Assembly: GCA_014799485.1 (NCBI GenBank) | Contig: JAAVHY010000015.1 | Location: 1 to 11,798 of the forward strand | Reading direction: 5' to 3' | Source: Clostridiales bacterium | Lineage (GTDB): Bacteria > Bacillota_A > Clostridia > Oscillospirales > Oscillospiraceae | DNA length: 11,798 bases | Shown here: positions 6,191-11,798 of the stretch, one piece after another | How positions within the stretch are numbered: position 1 is the stretch's first letter | Layout of the letters: each line of letters starts with the position of its first letter | Program-made: the position numbers and the translations under genes | The notes under the pieces: generated by a model | The model's database searches: none | What the model was told of the DNA's origin: nothing | What the model saw: only the letters and a program-made list of their open reading frames with translations

Positions 6191-6776
6191 GATGCCGCAC
6201 CACAACGCGGCAACGCGGTACGCGGTATGGAATCCCTCTGAGGAGAAAGCTCAGGCGGGCCGTATAGCGGAAGTTGTACCGCTCACAGCCCCGACTGCTT
6301 ACGCAGTCTTTAAGGGGGCTGTGGGCTGGGCCAAAAATACCCTATTTATCGGACATATTGTACGCAGGTCAACGTTGTATACCGCGTGTCATTTTTGAAA
6401 AATCCGGTATACTTTTTCAACTTTGAAACCGTTGGGGCGCAACGGTTTGCGGCACCCTTTACACCACGGTGTACCAAAATACACCGAAATTTGGCAGTGC
6501 TGTACACCGCGCTTTCTGTTGATATCTCAACGCAAAACGCCAATCAATTTGATGACTTCCCAAAAACCACGGATTTTGATAAAAGGCCCTTACTGCGCCG
6601 TGGCCGGAGGACCCACGGCTTGCCCCTGCAGGGTGCCCTGACCCCGGCGGAGCCGGGATTTGGGGCCGCTCCCGCATCCCGGTGATGCGTGTGATCGGCC
6701 CACGGTATCACACGTGTGTGTTGCGGGACTGTTCCAAATGCCCCAAACAATCCATATACATTTTCCTGCTTTCTCT
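6191..6776. other. Gene-free region dense in inverted repeats (possible origin of transfer or element end)
   Basis: No convincing gene in about 590 bp. Perfect inverted repeats include CACAGCCCC/GGGGCTGTG with nested GACTGC/GCAGTC (6284-6323), GTATACCG/CGGTATAC (6377-6412) enclosing ATTTTTGAAAAAT (6391-6403), AAACCGTT/AACGGTTT (6426-6448), GCCGTGG/CCACGGC (6597-6619), CCCTGCAGGG (6624-6633), CCCGGC/GCCGGG (6643-6657), GCATC/GATGC (6674-6688) and CGTGTGAT/ATCACACG (6688-6714). TACACC occurs three times in 6460-6510. Such clusters are typical of oriT, replication origins or recombination ends. The neighbouring coupling-protein gene makes oriT the most natural guess, but no relaxase gene or known nic sequence is visible. 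Confidence 0.4.
6284..6323. repeat. Nested perfect hairpin (9 bp + 6 bp)
   Basis: Outer arms CACAGCCCC (6284-6292) and GGGGCTGTG (6315-6323); inner arms GACTGC (6293-6298) and GCAGTC (6303-6308) with loop TTAC; a 6-nt bulge TTTAAG lies on the 3' side. No T-run follows, so it is not an ordinary terminator. Confidence 0.8.
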
Positions 6777-6805
6777 TTCCACAATTCCCATAAACGTGAT
6801 ATAAT
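6777..6805 (+). promoter_or_regulatory. Probable sigma-A promoter of the phosphodiesterase gene
   Basis: TATAAT (6800-6805) is perfect; a weak -35, TTCCAC (6777-6782), lies 17 nt upstream. It is 30 nt before the gene's start codon. Confidence 0.65.
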
Positions 6806-6835
6806 GGCCTATACCTATTTGGAGGTGGATGCCAA

Positions 6836-7321
6836 ATGTCAACTATTTGCGTCTTTTCTGATTCACATGGGTACTCTGAAAATATGCTGCGCGCCATTGA
6901 GAAGGAAAACCCAGACTGCGTCTTTTTCCTTGGTGACGGCGCGGCTGATATTGCCGCAGTGGCGAAAAAACATCCGCAGCTCACGGTTCACACAGTCCGG
7001 GGAAACTGTGACACCCATTCGGCAGCGCCGATTATTCTGAGAACCACCATTGAGGGTAAGAAGTTCTTTGCCGCACACGGTCACACCTTTGATGTCAAAA
7101 CTGACGCGACTTTTGACGAATTGCGCAGTGCCGCGATGGAAGCTGATGCTGCTGTGGTTTTGTTTGGACACACTCATGTGCCCTTTAAGGACAGAAGCTG
7201 GGGTATGGAGATTTTGAATCCTGGCCCTATCGGCAGCAACACCGCCGTTCCGAGCTATGGCATCGTGCGGATCGAAAATGGTACGATCTGCACCGAGCTT
7301 AAAACGCTGAATAAAAGCTGA
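6836..7321 (+). CDS. YfcE/MJ0936-family metallophosphoesterase (161 aa)
   Basis: ATG 6836 follows GGAGGTGG (6821-6828). All metal-binding motifs of the calcineurin-like fold are present: DSHG (Asp9, His11), LGDG (Asp34), GNCD (Asn57), HGH (His81, His83) and FGHTHVP (His112, His114), with the late NPGPIG motif typical of YfcE. These are small cytoplasmic, metal-dependent enzymes that cleave phosphodiester substrates such as bis-pNPP in vitro; the physiological substrate is generally unknown. Length is normal and the gene looks intact. It has its own promoter and terminator, so it is a single-gene unit. It reads as an ordinary chromosomal gene and may mark the flank of the mobile region to its left. 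It is often annotated yfcE; I leave the symbol blank because orthology cannot be shown here. Confidence 0.93.
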   Translation: MSTICVFSDSHGYSENMLRAIEKENPDCVFFLGDGAADIAAVAKKHPQLTVHTVRGNCDTHSAAPIILRTTIEGKKFFAAHGHTFDVKTDATFDELRSAAMEADAAVVLFGHTHVPFKDRSWGMEILNPGPIGSNTAVPSYGIVRIENGTICTELKTLNKS

Positions 7322-7347
7322 CCCGGTATTCGCGGGTCAGCTTTTTT
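7313..7347 (+). terminator. Intrinsic terminator of the phosphodiesterase gene
   Basis: AAAAGCTGACCCG (7313-7325) pairs perfectly with CGGGTCAGCTTTT (7333-7345), followed by further Ts. The stop codon (7319-7321) lies inside the left arm. The A-rich left arm would let it work in both directions. Confidence 0.93.
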
Positions 7348-7426
7348 GAATCTGTGTGCTCTCAGTTAGAACCTTCGGCCGCTCATGCGGCCCAGTTGTA
7401 GTCAAGGAAAGGAGATCAACAACAAA

Positions 7427-7494
7427 GGACACAGCCCAAAATTTGAGCTGTGTCCGGCAAAACCCTTGAAATTTGTCATAAGGGGGTATAAAAT
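7427..7494 (+). promoter_or_regulatory. Upstream hairpin plus sigma-A promoter of ncRNA copy 1
   Basis: Hairpin GGACACAGC (7427-7435) / GCTGTGTCC (7447-7455) with a loop containing CAAAAT. Ten nt later come TTGAAA (7466-7471), a 17-nt spacer and TAAAAT (7489-7494). Copy 2 has a hairpin of different stem sequence but similar loop at the same 10-nt distance from its -35. Confidence 0.7.
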
Positions 7495-7500
7495 GACAAC

Positions 7501-7711
7501 CATGAGATAGCAGACAAAAAGACAGGGCGTGGAGAGCGGCAACTCCCCGCGTGCCTATGCAGGGGACCAATCCTCCCACGCAGCAGGAATATTGCGCCCA
7601 TCCGCGATCATAACTGTTCCCGCAATTTTCAAGGGGGCATTTGATTGCGGTTTGTGTGTGCGCTTTATGAGCGGTGCAGGGATCGCAAGCCCCTGCACCG
7701 TTTTGTTGTCT
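7501..7711 (+). ncRNA. Structured non-coding RNA, copy 1 (unassigned family)
   Basis: No plausible reading frame or RBS. The segment runs from a sigma-A promoter to an intrinsic terminator, CGGTGCAGGG (7672-7681) / CCCTGCACCG (7691-7700) plus TTTTGTTGTCT. The 5' region 7512-7523 can pair with 7700-7711 (10 Watson-Crick pairs, one G-U, one mismatch). A hairpin with loop CGGCAA (7528-7551) follows, then a conserved stretch containing ACCAATCCTCCCAC and CAGCAGGAATA (7570-7600 area), then hairpin CCGCAAT/ATTGCGG. The copy at 11593-11798 keeps these pairings with changed bases. Length, 5'-3' closing stem and independent promoter recall 6S RNA, but I do not see a 6S-type central bubble clearly enough to assign it. 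It could also act in cis on the lipoprotein gene, though the terminator and a separate promoter argue for an independent transcript. Confidence 0.65.
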
Positions 7712-7738
7712 CAGCGGTCGGCCCGGTCAGGCGCAAAA

Positions 7739-7777
7739 ACGGGATTCAAAAAATTTTCAAAATTTTTTGAATCCCGT
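7739..7777. repeat. Perfect palindrome, 19-bp arms, directly upstream of an ECF-like -35
   Basis: ACGGGATTCAAAAAATTTT (7739-7757), one central C, then its exact reverse complement (7759-7777). The next base starts the AAAACC element. It may be an operator or a bidirectional terminator-like stem. Confidence 0.85.
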
Positions 7778-7806
7778 AAAACCTGCCAGCAACTTTGTGT
7801 GTCTAA
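7778..7806 (+). promoter_or_regulatory. ECF-sigma-like promoter of the lipoprotein gene
   Basis: AAAACC (7778-7783), 17-nt spacer, GTCTAA (7801-7806), the latter within GTGTGTCTAA and followed by ATTAATAGA. ECF promoters typically have an AAC-containing -35 and a CGTC/GTC-type -10 at about this spacing. The same arrangement, including flanking bases AAAACCTGC and TAATAGA, recurs before the gene at 9487. No sigma-A promoter is evident for this gene. Confidence 0.6.
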
Positions 7807-7872
7807 ATTAATAGATTCGGTAAACAGCCGCTTTCGCCGTGTCGGTCAACATCTATCATTGGAGGTAATACT

Positions 7873-9237
7873 ATGAAAAAATTTCTGTCCGTCCTGCTCA
7901 TCCTGTGTATGGCCGCATCCATGCTGTCCCTGTCCGCCTGCGGGAAGGACGCCGGGAACCAACCGAACAGCGACACAATGTCTCCCGGTTCTTCATATGG
8001 TCAGGGAGCGCCGGAAATGCCCGTCTCTGAACAGCCCGCCGAACCCGAGGCGACCCCAACTCCCACACCGGAGGTCCCCGGGGTGGACAACAGCAATTTC
8101 GAGCTCGTCTCTGTCTTAACGGGCTTTCGTGATGGCTGGGCTCAAATCGAATTTAGGAATACATCAGCCGACATTGCCTACCGCGGAATCATCGACACCA
8201 ACGGGAAGCTGCACGCCTATACCGAACTCCGCTCCGATCCTTTTGATGTCTATGATCTTGGCCATATGTATTTGTCCTTGCCCGATGCAATGTATGTGAT
8301 CGACCCGGCGGGCGGGGTCTATTCCGTTCCAAATTCTGACGGACATGACGTCATATCCGTCTACTATGGCTATGCTCTTCGGCTGGAAGAGGAATCCAAG
8401 ACCGTCCACATCTATGGCCCGGATGGGAATGAGTTGACCAGCGTCACCGACGAGAGTTTGCTCCCTCTATTTGACTATGTAGGCGAGGAGACATTCGTCC
8501 TCCCCCTTAACCACGGCGCAGGACGAGACGACAAAGGCAATTCCTTGACTTACGCGGATCTGTATTTTGCCCAATCGGATACCTGGCTGAAAGAGCAATT
8601 GATCCATCACTCGTCATCCAGTATCGGGATGTCTTTCGGGGAATTTCAGGACGGCATTTTCTTCCTCTACAACGGCACAGATGAGTCCGGCGTCAGGCAG
8701 CTCTGCTTTGTCGACAGCAAGGGGACGCTTCAGACAGCGCCCATCCCGGATGAGGTTGACCGCCGCATGGAGTATCAGGGCTGCACAGACGGAAAGCTGT
8801 ATTTCCTTAATGTTTTGACCTCTAACTATAACACAGTGTCCTGCTACAACACAAAAACCGGCCAATGGAAACAATACCGGCAAAAAAATACCACTATTAT
8901 TGGTGATATACTTTTGGAGGATGGCGTCTGCGCCTTAAGCATTGGCGTTACCGACAAGTATTCCGTACTGCTCAATGACGATATGGAGCGGGTCTGCAAT
9001 CCCCTGCCCGGCTCACCGGTAAAGATCGAAAATGGCTTCTTATATACCAAGAGTAAGGACACTTTGTACTGTTATGATTTGCAGGGCAATCTGATCCCAG
9101 ACCAGGTCTACGACGGCTACAATGACGGCATCAGCGTGCATGGTTACGGCATCAATGCTAGATTTCTCCGACCGGACGGCACTCCGGCCTTTGAAAGCAT
9201 CGACTGCTCCACCGGCAAGCTGGTTACGCTGCCCTAA
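7873..9237 (+). CDS. Secreted lipoprotein with probable beta-propeller-like domain (454 aa)
   Basis: ATG 7873 follows GGAGGT (7861-7866). A lipoprotein signal peptide is clear: MKK, a hydrophobic core, and lipobox LSAC with Cys23 as the lipidated residue. A low-complexity linker (about 24-70, rich in Pro, Glu, Thr: PTPTPEVPG) leads to a roughly 380-residue domain of repeated beta-type units, for example GIIDTNGKLHAY, YVIDPAGGVYSV, VHIYGPDGNELTSV, CFVDSKGTLQTAP and LYCYDLQGNLI. The [hydrophobic]-D-x-x-G-x-L/V pattern suggests a WG-repeat or DUF5050-like propeller. It would be anchored on the outer face of the membrane; ligand unknown. It has its own ECF-like promoter and is probably co-regulated with the surface protein at 9487. 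Confidence 0.88.
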   Translation: MKKFLSVLLILCMAASMLSLSACGKDAGNQPNSDTMSPGSSYGQGAPEMPVSEQPAEPEATPTPTPEVPGVDNSNFELVSVLTGFRDGWAQIEFRNTSADIAYRGIIDTNGKLHAYTELRSDPFDVYDLGHMYLSLPDAMYVIDPAGGVYSVPNSDGHDVISVYYGYALRLEEESKTVHIYGPDGNELTSVTDESLLPLFDYVGEETFVLPLNHGAGRDDKGNSLTYADLYFAQSDTWLKEQLIHHSSSSIGMSFGEFQDGIFFLYNGTDESGVRQLCFVDSKGTLQTAPIPDEVDRRMEYQGCTDGKLYFLNVLTSNYNTVSCYNTKTGQWKQYRQKNTTIIGDILLEDGVCALSIGVTDKYSVLLNDDMERVCNPLPGSPVKIENGFLYTKSKDTLYCYDLQGNLIPDQVYDGYNDGISVHGYGINARFLRPDGTPAFESIDCSTGKLVTLP

Positions 9238-9327
9238 TGGCCTAATCTTCTCAACAGGACATCCCCCGTGCTGTCGGAGGACGTCCTGTCCGCATTCCAG
9301 AGGCTGGATGACTTTGCAAAATAGCCG

Positions 9328-9360
9328 TATAAAAAATTTTTAAAAAATTTGAATTTTATA
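9328..9360. repeat. AT-rich imperfect palindrome upstream of the second ECF-like promoter
   Basis: TATAAAA (9328-9334) and TTTTATA (9354-9360) form the outer arms, with further A/T pairing inside. It occupies the same place relative to AAAACC as the perfect palindrome at 7739-7777. Further upstream, ACAGGAC (9254-9260) / GTCCTGT (9283-9289) is a hairpin without a T-run after the lipoprotein gene. Confidence 0.55.
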
Positions 9361-9388
9361 AAACCTGCTGACAGTGGGGTGTGTCTAA
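9360..9388 (+). promoter_or_regulatory. ECF-sigma-like promoter of the transglutaminase/SLH gene
   Basis: AAAACC (9360-9365), 17-nt spacer, GTCTAA (9383-9388) within GTGTGTCTAACATAATAGA. It matches the element at 7778-7806 in both boxes, spacer length and flanks, while the spacer interior differs. Leader to the start codon is about 90 nt. Confidence 0.6.
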
Positions 9389-9486
9389 CATAATAGAAGG
9401 GTACAAAGGGACTGAAACAGGTACCCGTCCCGCCCGCAAACCATCAGAGGCACTCTATCATAGTGAACACCAAGGAGGAATACAAC

Positions 9487-10032
9487 ATGAAGCTTTGCAA
9501 ACGATTCTTGTCCCTGGCCCTGGCCCTATGCATGGCCCTGGCCCTGCTGCCCACAACGGCGTTCGCCACAGTGAACTCAATTTCCGCGGCCAGGAAGGTC
9601 GCCTGCCTGCCCACAACCGGCCTGGCGGCCGATTTTCCTGCCGCCGCTACCTTTTCGTTCGGCGTTGAACCTGCGAAGGCAGTAAATATTAGTTATTCCC
9701 CGATCAAATATGCTGAAGCCGATACGGAAAATCAGTATTATAAGGAAATCAAGGCCCTGACGGAGGAACTGATCAGTGGCTGCAATACCGATACGAAGAA
9801 GGCAAAAGCGATTCAAAAATGGGTCACCGCCCATGTCAAATACGAGTCCGGCGCGATCGCGGATGAAGAGGATGTCACCCGCGTTTATACCACATACACG
9901 ACCCGCATCGGAAATTGTCAGGGCTATGCCTATTTGACGGGGTTCATGCTGTATTTTGCGGGCATACCCAATGGGACCGTATCAAGCACCAGCACATATG
10001 GAATATCGCCCTGCTTGACGGGAAATGGGTGA
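9487..10032 (+). CDS. Secreted transglutaminase-like protein, N-terminal part of a frameshifted gene
   Basis: ATG 9487 follows AAGGAGGA (9472-9479), which decides it over the in-frame ATG at 9463. A Sec signal peptide ends at AFA (residue 27). The domain that follows is transglutaminase-like (transglut_core): KAIQKWVTAHVKYESG, then the nucleophile Cys144 in IGNCQGYAYLTGFML. This frame stops after GTVSSTSTYG..., before the catalytic His and Asp. Both are found in the overlapping frame that begins by 9915: HIWNIALLDGKWVMIDSTGG. The switch, about 9975-9995, needs a one-base loss relative to an intact gene. So this is the front half of a single broken (or mis-sequenced) gene and would be inactive alone. 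Bacterial secreted transglutaminase-like proteins are often cell-wall or surface proteases/crosslinkers. Confidence 0.8.
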   Translation: MKLCKRFLSLALALCMALALLPTTAFATVNSISAARKVACLPTTGLAADFPAAATFSFGVEPAKAVNISYSPIKYAEADTENQYYKEIKALTEELISGCNTDTKKAKAIQKWVTAHVKYESGAIADEEDVTRVYTTYTTRIGNCQGYAYLTGFMLYFAGIPNGTVSSTSTYGISPCLTGNG

Positions 10033-11447
10033 TGATCGATTCCACCGGAGGCCTGTTCAACATTTCCAACAAAAAACTCACCGGGATGCACACAGTCCAC
10101 CACATCACCTTCGCCCAGGGTGACTGCATCTATATCGTGGACGACGCCACCGGGATCAAGCTGGCGGGCGTGAGCAACCACTGGTATAACCGGGAGGGCG
10201 TGACCAGCGTGACCATTCCGGAAAACGTCCCCGTGAACTCTATTGCCTCCTGCGCGTTTCGAAACTGCACCAGCCTGACCAGCGTGACCATCCCGGACAC
10301 TGTGACACAAATCGGCTCCGGCGCGTTCTACAAGTGCGAGAGCCTGACCGGCATCACCATCCCGGACGGCGTGACCTATATCGGCGGCAACGCGTTTCGG
10401 TTCTGCGACGGCCTGACCAGCATCATTATCCCGGACAGCGTGGCCGAGATCAAATATAAGGCGTTTGCCAACTGCACCAACCTGAAGAGCGTCACCATTG
10501 GAAGCGGCGTCACAAAGCTGAACCTGTACGCATTTGCCGGCTGCCCCAACCTGTCCAGCCTGACCATCCCCAGCACTGTGACAGAGATCACCAACAGCTT
10601 TTACCAGAATGGCCCAAAGTCGGCCAGTTTTAAAAATCTGACCATCTATGGTGAAGCGGGCAGTTGTGCCGAAGCCTACGCCCAGAAGAACGGCTACCGC
10701 TTTGTCGCCAGCGGCGCGCCCAATCAAAATGACACCCCCGATTGGAGCACCAATGTGCCCAGCCAAAGCAGCATTCCCGTGGAAAACACCGGCATTCCCA
10801 GTCAAAGTGATATCCCCGTGAAGGACACCAGCGTTCCCAATCAAAATAATGTCTCTATTGAAAGCGTCGGCGCCGCCCAAACCGCTTCTGGCTGGGCGCG
10901 GGCAGAGGTCGCCAGCGCCATCGCCGCTGGGTTGGTGCCCGGCAGCCTCCAGCTGCGCTATCAGTCCAACATCACCCGGGAGGAGTTCTGCCGCCTGATG
11001 ACCGCGCTGGTGGAAAAGGCCACTGGGAAGGACATCAACAGTTATGTCCGTTCCAAGGGGCTGACCATCACCGCCCCCTTTACGGATACCAATACCCCCG
11101 AGGTGCTTGCCGCCTACGCTCTGGGCATTGTCAAGGGCTCGGGCGCCATGTTCAATCCCAACGGGAGCATTACCCGGCAGGAGGCGGCCGCCATGCTGGC
11201 CCGCACCGCCCGGGTGCTGGGCCTGAGCGCGGGAACGCCCGTGCGTTTTGCCGACGCGGGGACGATCTCGTCCTGGGCAGCAGGCGAAGTTGACCACATC
11301 TCCGGCATCACCGACCCGGGAACCGGCAGACAGGTGATGGGGGGTGTGGGCAGCCAGCGTTTCGAGCCTCTGGGCAACTACACCCGGGAACAGGCCATCG
11401 CCACCGCCCTGCGGCTGTACGGCGCGGCAGCGGCATTGGATAAATGA
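9915..11447 (+). CDS. C-terminal part of the same gene: transglutaminase end, BspA-type LRR, 39-nt repeat linker, SLH domains
   Basis: The frame is open from 9915, but genuine sequence starts at the frameshift (about 9990). The first downstream ATG is 10032 and overlaps the other frame's stop. Order: catalytic His and Asp of the transglutaminase fold (QHIWNIALLDGKWVMIDSTGG, in two blocks), then about five BspA/LRR_5 leucine-rich repeats (SLTSVTIPDTVTQIGSGAF type, 10200-10620), a Gln/Asn/Ser/Pro linker of four 13-residue repeats, and a C-terminal region with S-layer-homology (SLH) features (ITREEFCRLMTALVEK; GIVKGSGAMFNPNGSITRQE; EPLGNYTREQAIATALRLYG). SLH domains bind pyruvylated secondary cell-wall polymers, so the intact protein would be surface-displayed with LRRs for ligand or host binding. 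Stop at 11447 is followed by a hairpin (11457-11496). Confidence 0.82.
   Translation: MSGLCLFDGVHAVFCGHTQWDRIKHQHIWNIALLDGKWVMIDSTGGLFNISNKKLTGMHTVHHITFAQGDCIYIVDDATGIKLAGVSNHWYNREGVTSVTIPENVPVNSIASCAFRNCTSLTSVTIPDTVTQIGSGAFYKCESLTGITIPDGVTYIGGNAFRFCDGLTSIIIPDSVAEIKYKAFANCTNLKSVTIGSGVTKLNLYAFAGCPNLSSLTIPSTVTEITNSFYQNGPKSASFKNLTIYGEAGSCAEAYAQKNGYRFVASGAPNQNDTPDWSTNVPSQSSIPVENTGIPSQSDIPVKDTSVPNQNNVSIESVGAAQTASGWARAEVASAIAAGLVPGSLQLRYQSNITREEFCRLMTALVEKATGKDINSYVRSKGLTITAPFTDTNTPEVLAAYALGIVKGSGAMFNPNGSITRQEAAAMLARTARVLGLSAGTPVRFADAGTISSWAAGEVDHISGITDPGTGRQVMGGVGSQRFEPLGNYTREQAIATALRLYGAAAALDK
10716..10871 (+). repeat. Four tandem 39-nt units encoding a 13-aa linker repeat
   Basis: Units start at 10716, 10755, 10794 and 10833 and encode APNQNDTPDWSTN, VPSQSSIPVENTG, IPSQSDIPVKDTS and VPNQNNVSIESVG. 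Units 2 and 3 are most alike. This is the flexible spacer between LRR and SLH regions; copy number may vary between strains. Confidence 0.8.
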
Positions 11448-11456
11448 CAGCATGAA

Positions 11457-11496
11457 AGCGCCGGGCCCTACGATTCACGCAGCCGGCCCCGGCGCT
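11457..11496 (+). terminator. Hairpin after the SLH gene, possible terminator without T-run
   Basis: AGCGCCGGG (11457-11465) pairs perfectly with CCCGGCGCT (11488-11496), 9 nt after the stop codon. No T-tract follows (CCTCCCAGG), so termination is uncertain. Confidence 0.45.
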
Positions 11497-11518
11497 CCTC
11501 CCAGGGGAAGCAGCATAC

Positions 11519-11586
11519 CGGCGCGGCCCAAAATCTTGGCCGCGCCGTGCAAACCCCTTGCAATCTTTCTCATAATGTTGTAAAAT
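11519..11586 (+). promoter_or_regulatory. Upstream hairpin plus sigma-A promoter of ncRNA copy 2
   Basis: Perfect 10-bp hairpin CGGCGCGGCC (11519-11528) / GGCCGCGCCG (11538-11547), loop CAAAATCTT. Ten nt later TTGCAA (11558-11563), a 17-nt spacer and TAAAAT (11581-11586). Layout is identical to 7427-7494 although the stem bases differ. Confidence 0.7.
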
Positions 11587-11592
11587 GGCTCC

Positions 11593-11798
11593 AAGATAAC
11601 AAAAGCAAGGCAGGACGTGGGGAGCGGCAACTCCCCACGCCCCTATGCAGGAGACCAATCCTCCCACACAGCAGGAATACTGCGCCCAAATTCCATTATA
11701 CTGTTTCCCCTTCGTTTTAGCAATGGGAAATTTGCCGGAATTGTGTGTATGCTTCTAAGCGGTGTAGGGAACACCTCCCTGTGCCGCTTTTGTTGTCT
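11593..11798 (+). ncRNA. Structured non-coding RNA, copy 2 (unassigned family)
   Basis: It begins about 7 nt after the -10 box and ends at or just past the window edge. AGATAACAAAAGC (11594-11606) can pair with GCTTTTGTTGTCT (11786-11798) over 13 positions (12 Watson-Crick, one G-U), so the 5' and 3' ends close the molecule. A 9-bp hairpin CGTGGGGAG/CTCCCCACG (11616-11639) carries the same CGGCAA loop as copy 1. The block with ACCAATCCTCCCAC and CAGCAGGAATA is nearly identical to copy 1. TTTCCC/GGGAAA forms a middle hairpin. The terminator stem GCGGTGTAGGG/CCCTGTGCCGC contains three wobble pairs. No reading frame with an RBS is present. Shared promoter, shared ends and compensatory changes make this an RNA family; its function is not known to me. 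Confidence 0.65.

Noticed and set aside
6189..6398. 69-codon frame starting just after the terminator T-tract.
   Set aside because: No RBS, starts in the terminator, and crosses the nested hairpin at 6284-6323; composition is not convincing.
7337..7579. Minus-strand frame over ncRNA copy 1 with a counterpart over copy 2 (MGGLV-CIG... peptides).
   Set aside because: The peptide similarity is explained by RNA-level conservation; changes follow base pairing rather than codons and no RBS is seen.
7501..7711. Reading the ncRNA as a T-box or other known riboswitch for the lipoprotein gene.
   Set aside because: No T-box AGGGTGG motif or other riboswitch core recognised, and a separate ECF-like promoter stands between the terminator and the gene.
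9238..9324. Open frame directly after the lipoprotein stop, reading NLLNRTSPVLSEDVLSAF...
   Set aside because: Protein-like, but only 28 codons without a start; could be a remnant of another gene's C-terminus or chance. Not enough to annotate.
1..11798. Search by eye for CRISPR arrays, tRNA, rRNA and insertion sequences.
   Set aside because: No regularly spaced identical repeats, no tRNA-like TTCGA-loop/acceptor pairing, no transposase frame in the window.

Overview
The window looks like chromosomal DNA from a gut Clostridia/Firmicutes bacterium, probably of the Oscillospiraceae type (Flavonifractor/Oscillibacter-like; inferred from protein style only). It carries remnants of an integrative conjugative element beside ordinary and cell-envelope genes. 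Evidence for this is a large serine recombinase, a PcfJ-like fragment, a VirD4/TraG-like ATPase, strong AGGAGG ribosome sites, sigma-A promoters, and lipoprotein and SLH/LRR surface proteins. GC content looks clearly higher in 1780-5936 than on either side.

Region 1 (1-1777) is the 3' 95% of a large serine recombinase. Its reading frame runs through the usual family C-terminus into a tail resembling the C-terminus of Firmicutes 23S rRNA (uracil-5-)-methyltransferases, a known integration target. A perfect 15-bp inverted repeat sits at the join, and a terminator follows the gene. Region 2 (1778-5936) starts with a PcfJ-like C-terminal fragment. Two copies of one regulatory module follow: an AAAATTTTT tract, TTGACA-17-TATAAT, a 19-bp terminator-like hairpin within about 10 nt of the predicted start, then a strong RBS. 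Copy 1 drives one small orphan gene (2223-2585), followed by a terminator and an unrecognised 196-aa gene. Copy 2 drives a tightly coupled operon of two small unknown proteins, a ClpP-like serine protease with an intact Ser-His-Asp triad, and a soluble VirD4/TraG-like ATPase without membrane helices.

Region 3 (5937-6835) has no convincing gene. It holds a strong terminator and an unusual density of inverted repeats, and could be an origin of transfer, an element end or scar DNA. Region 4 (6836-7347) is a YfcE/MJ0936-type phosphodiesterase with its own promoter and terminator.

Region 5 (7421-11798) has two copies of a structured non-coding RNA module (upstream hairpin, sigma-A promoter, about 205-nt RNA closed by 5'-3' pairing, intrinsic terminator). 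Between them lie two secreted-protein genes: a lipoprotein (7873-9237) and a transglutaminase/BspA-LRR/SLH surface protein broken by one frameshift (9487-11447). Both have the same promoter-like element, AAAACC-N17-GTCTAA, resembling ECF sigma factor promoters and each preceded by a palindrome.

The least conventional items are the duplicated promoter-attenuator module, the ClpP + soluble VirD4-like operon behind it, and the duplicated structured RNA.
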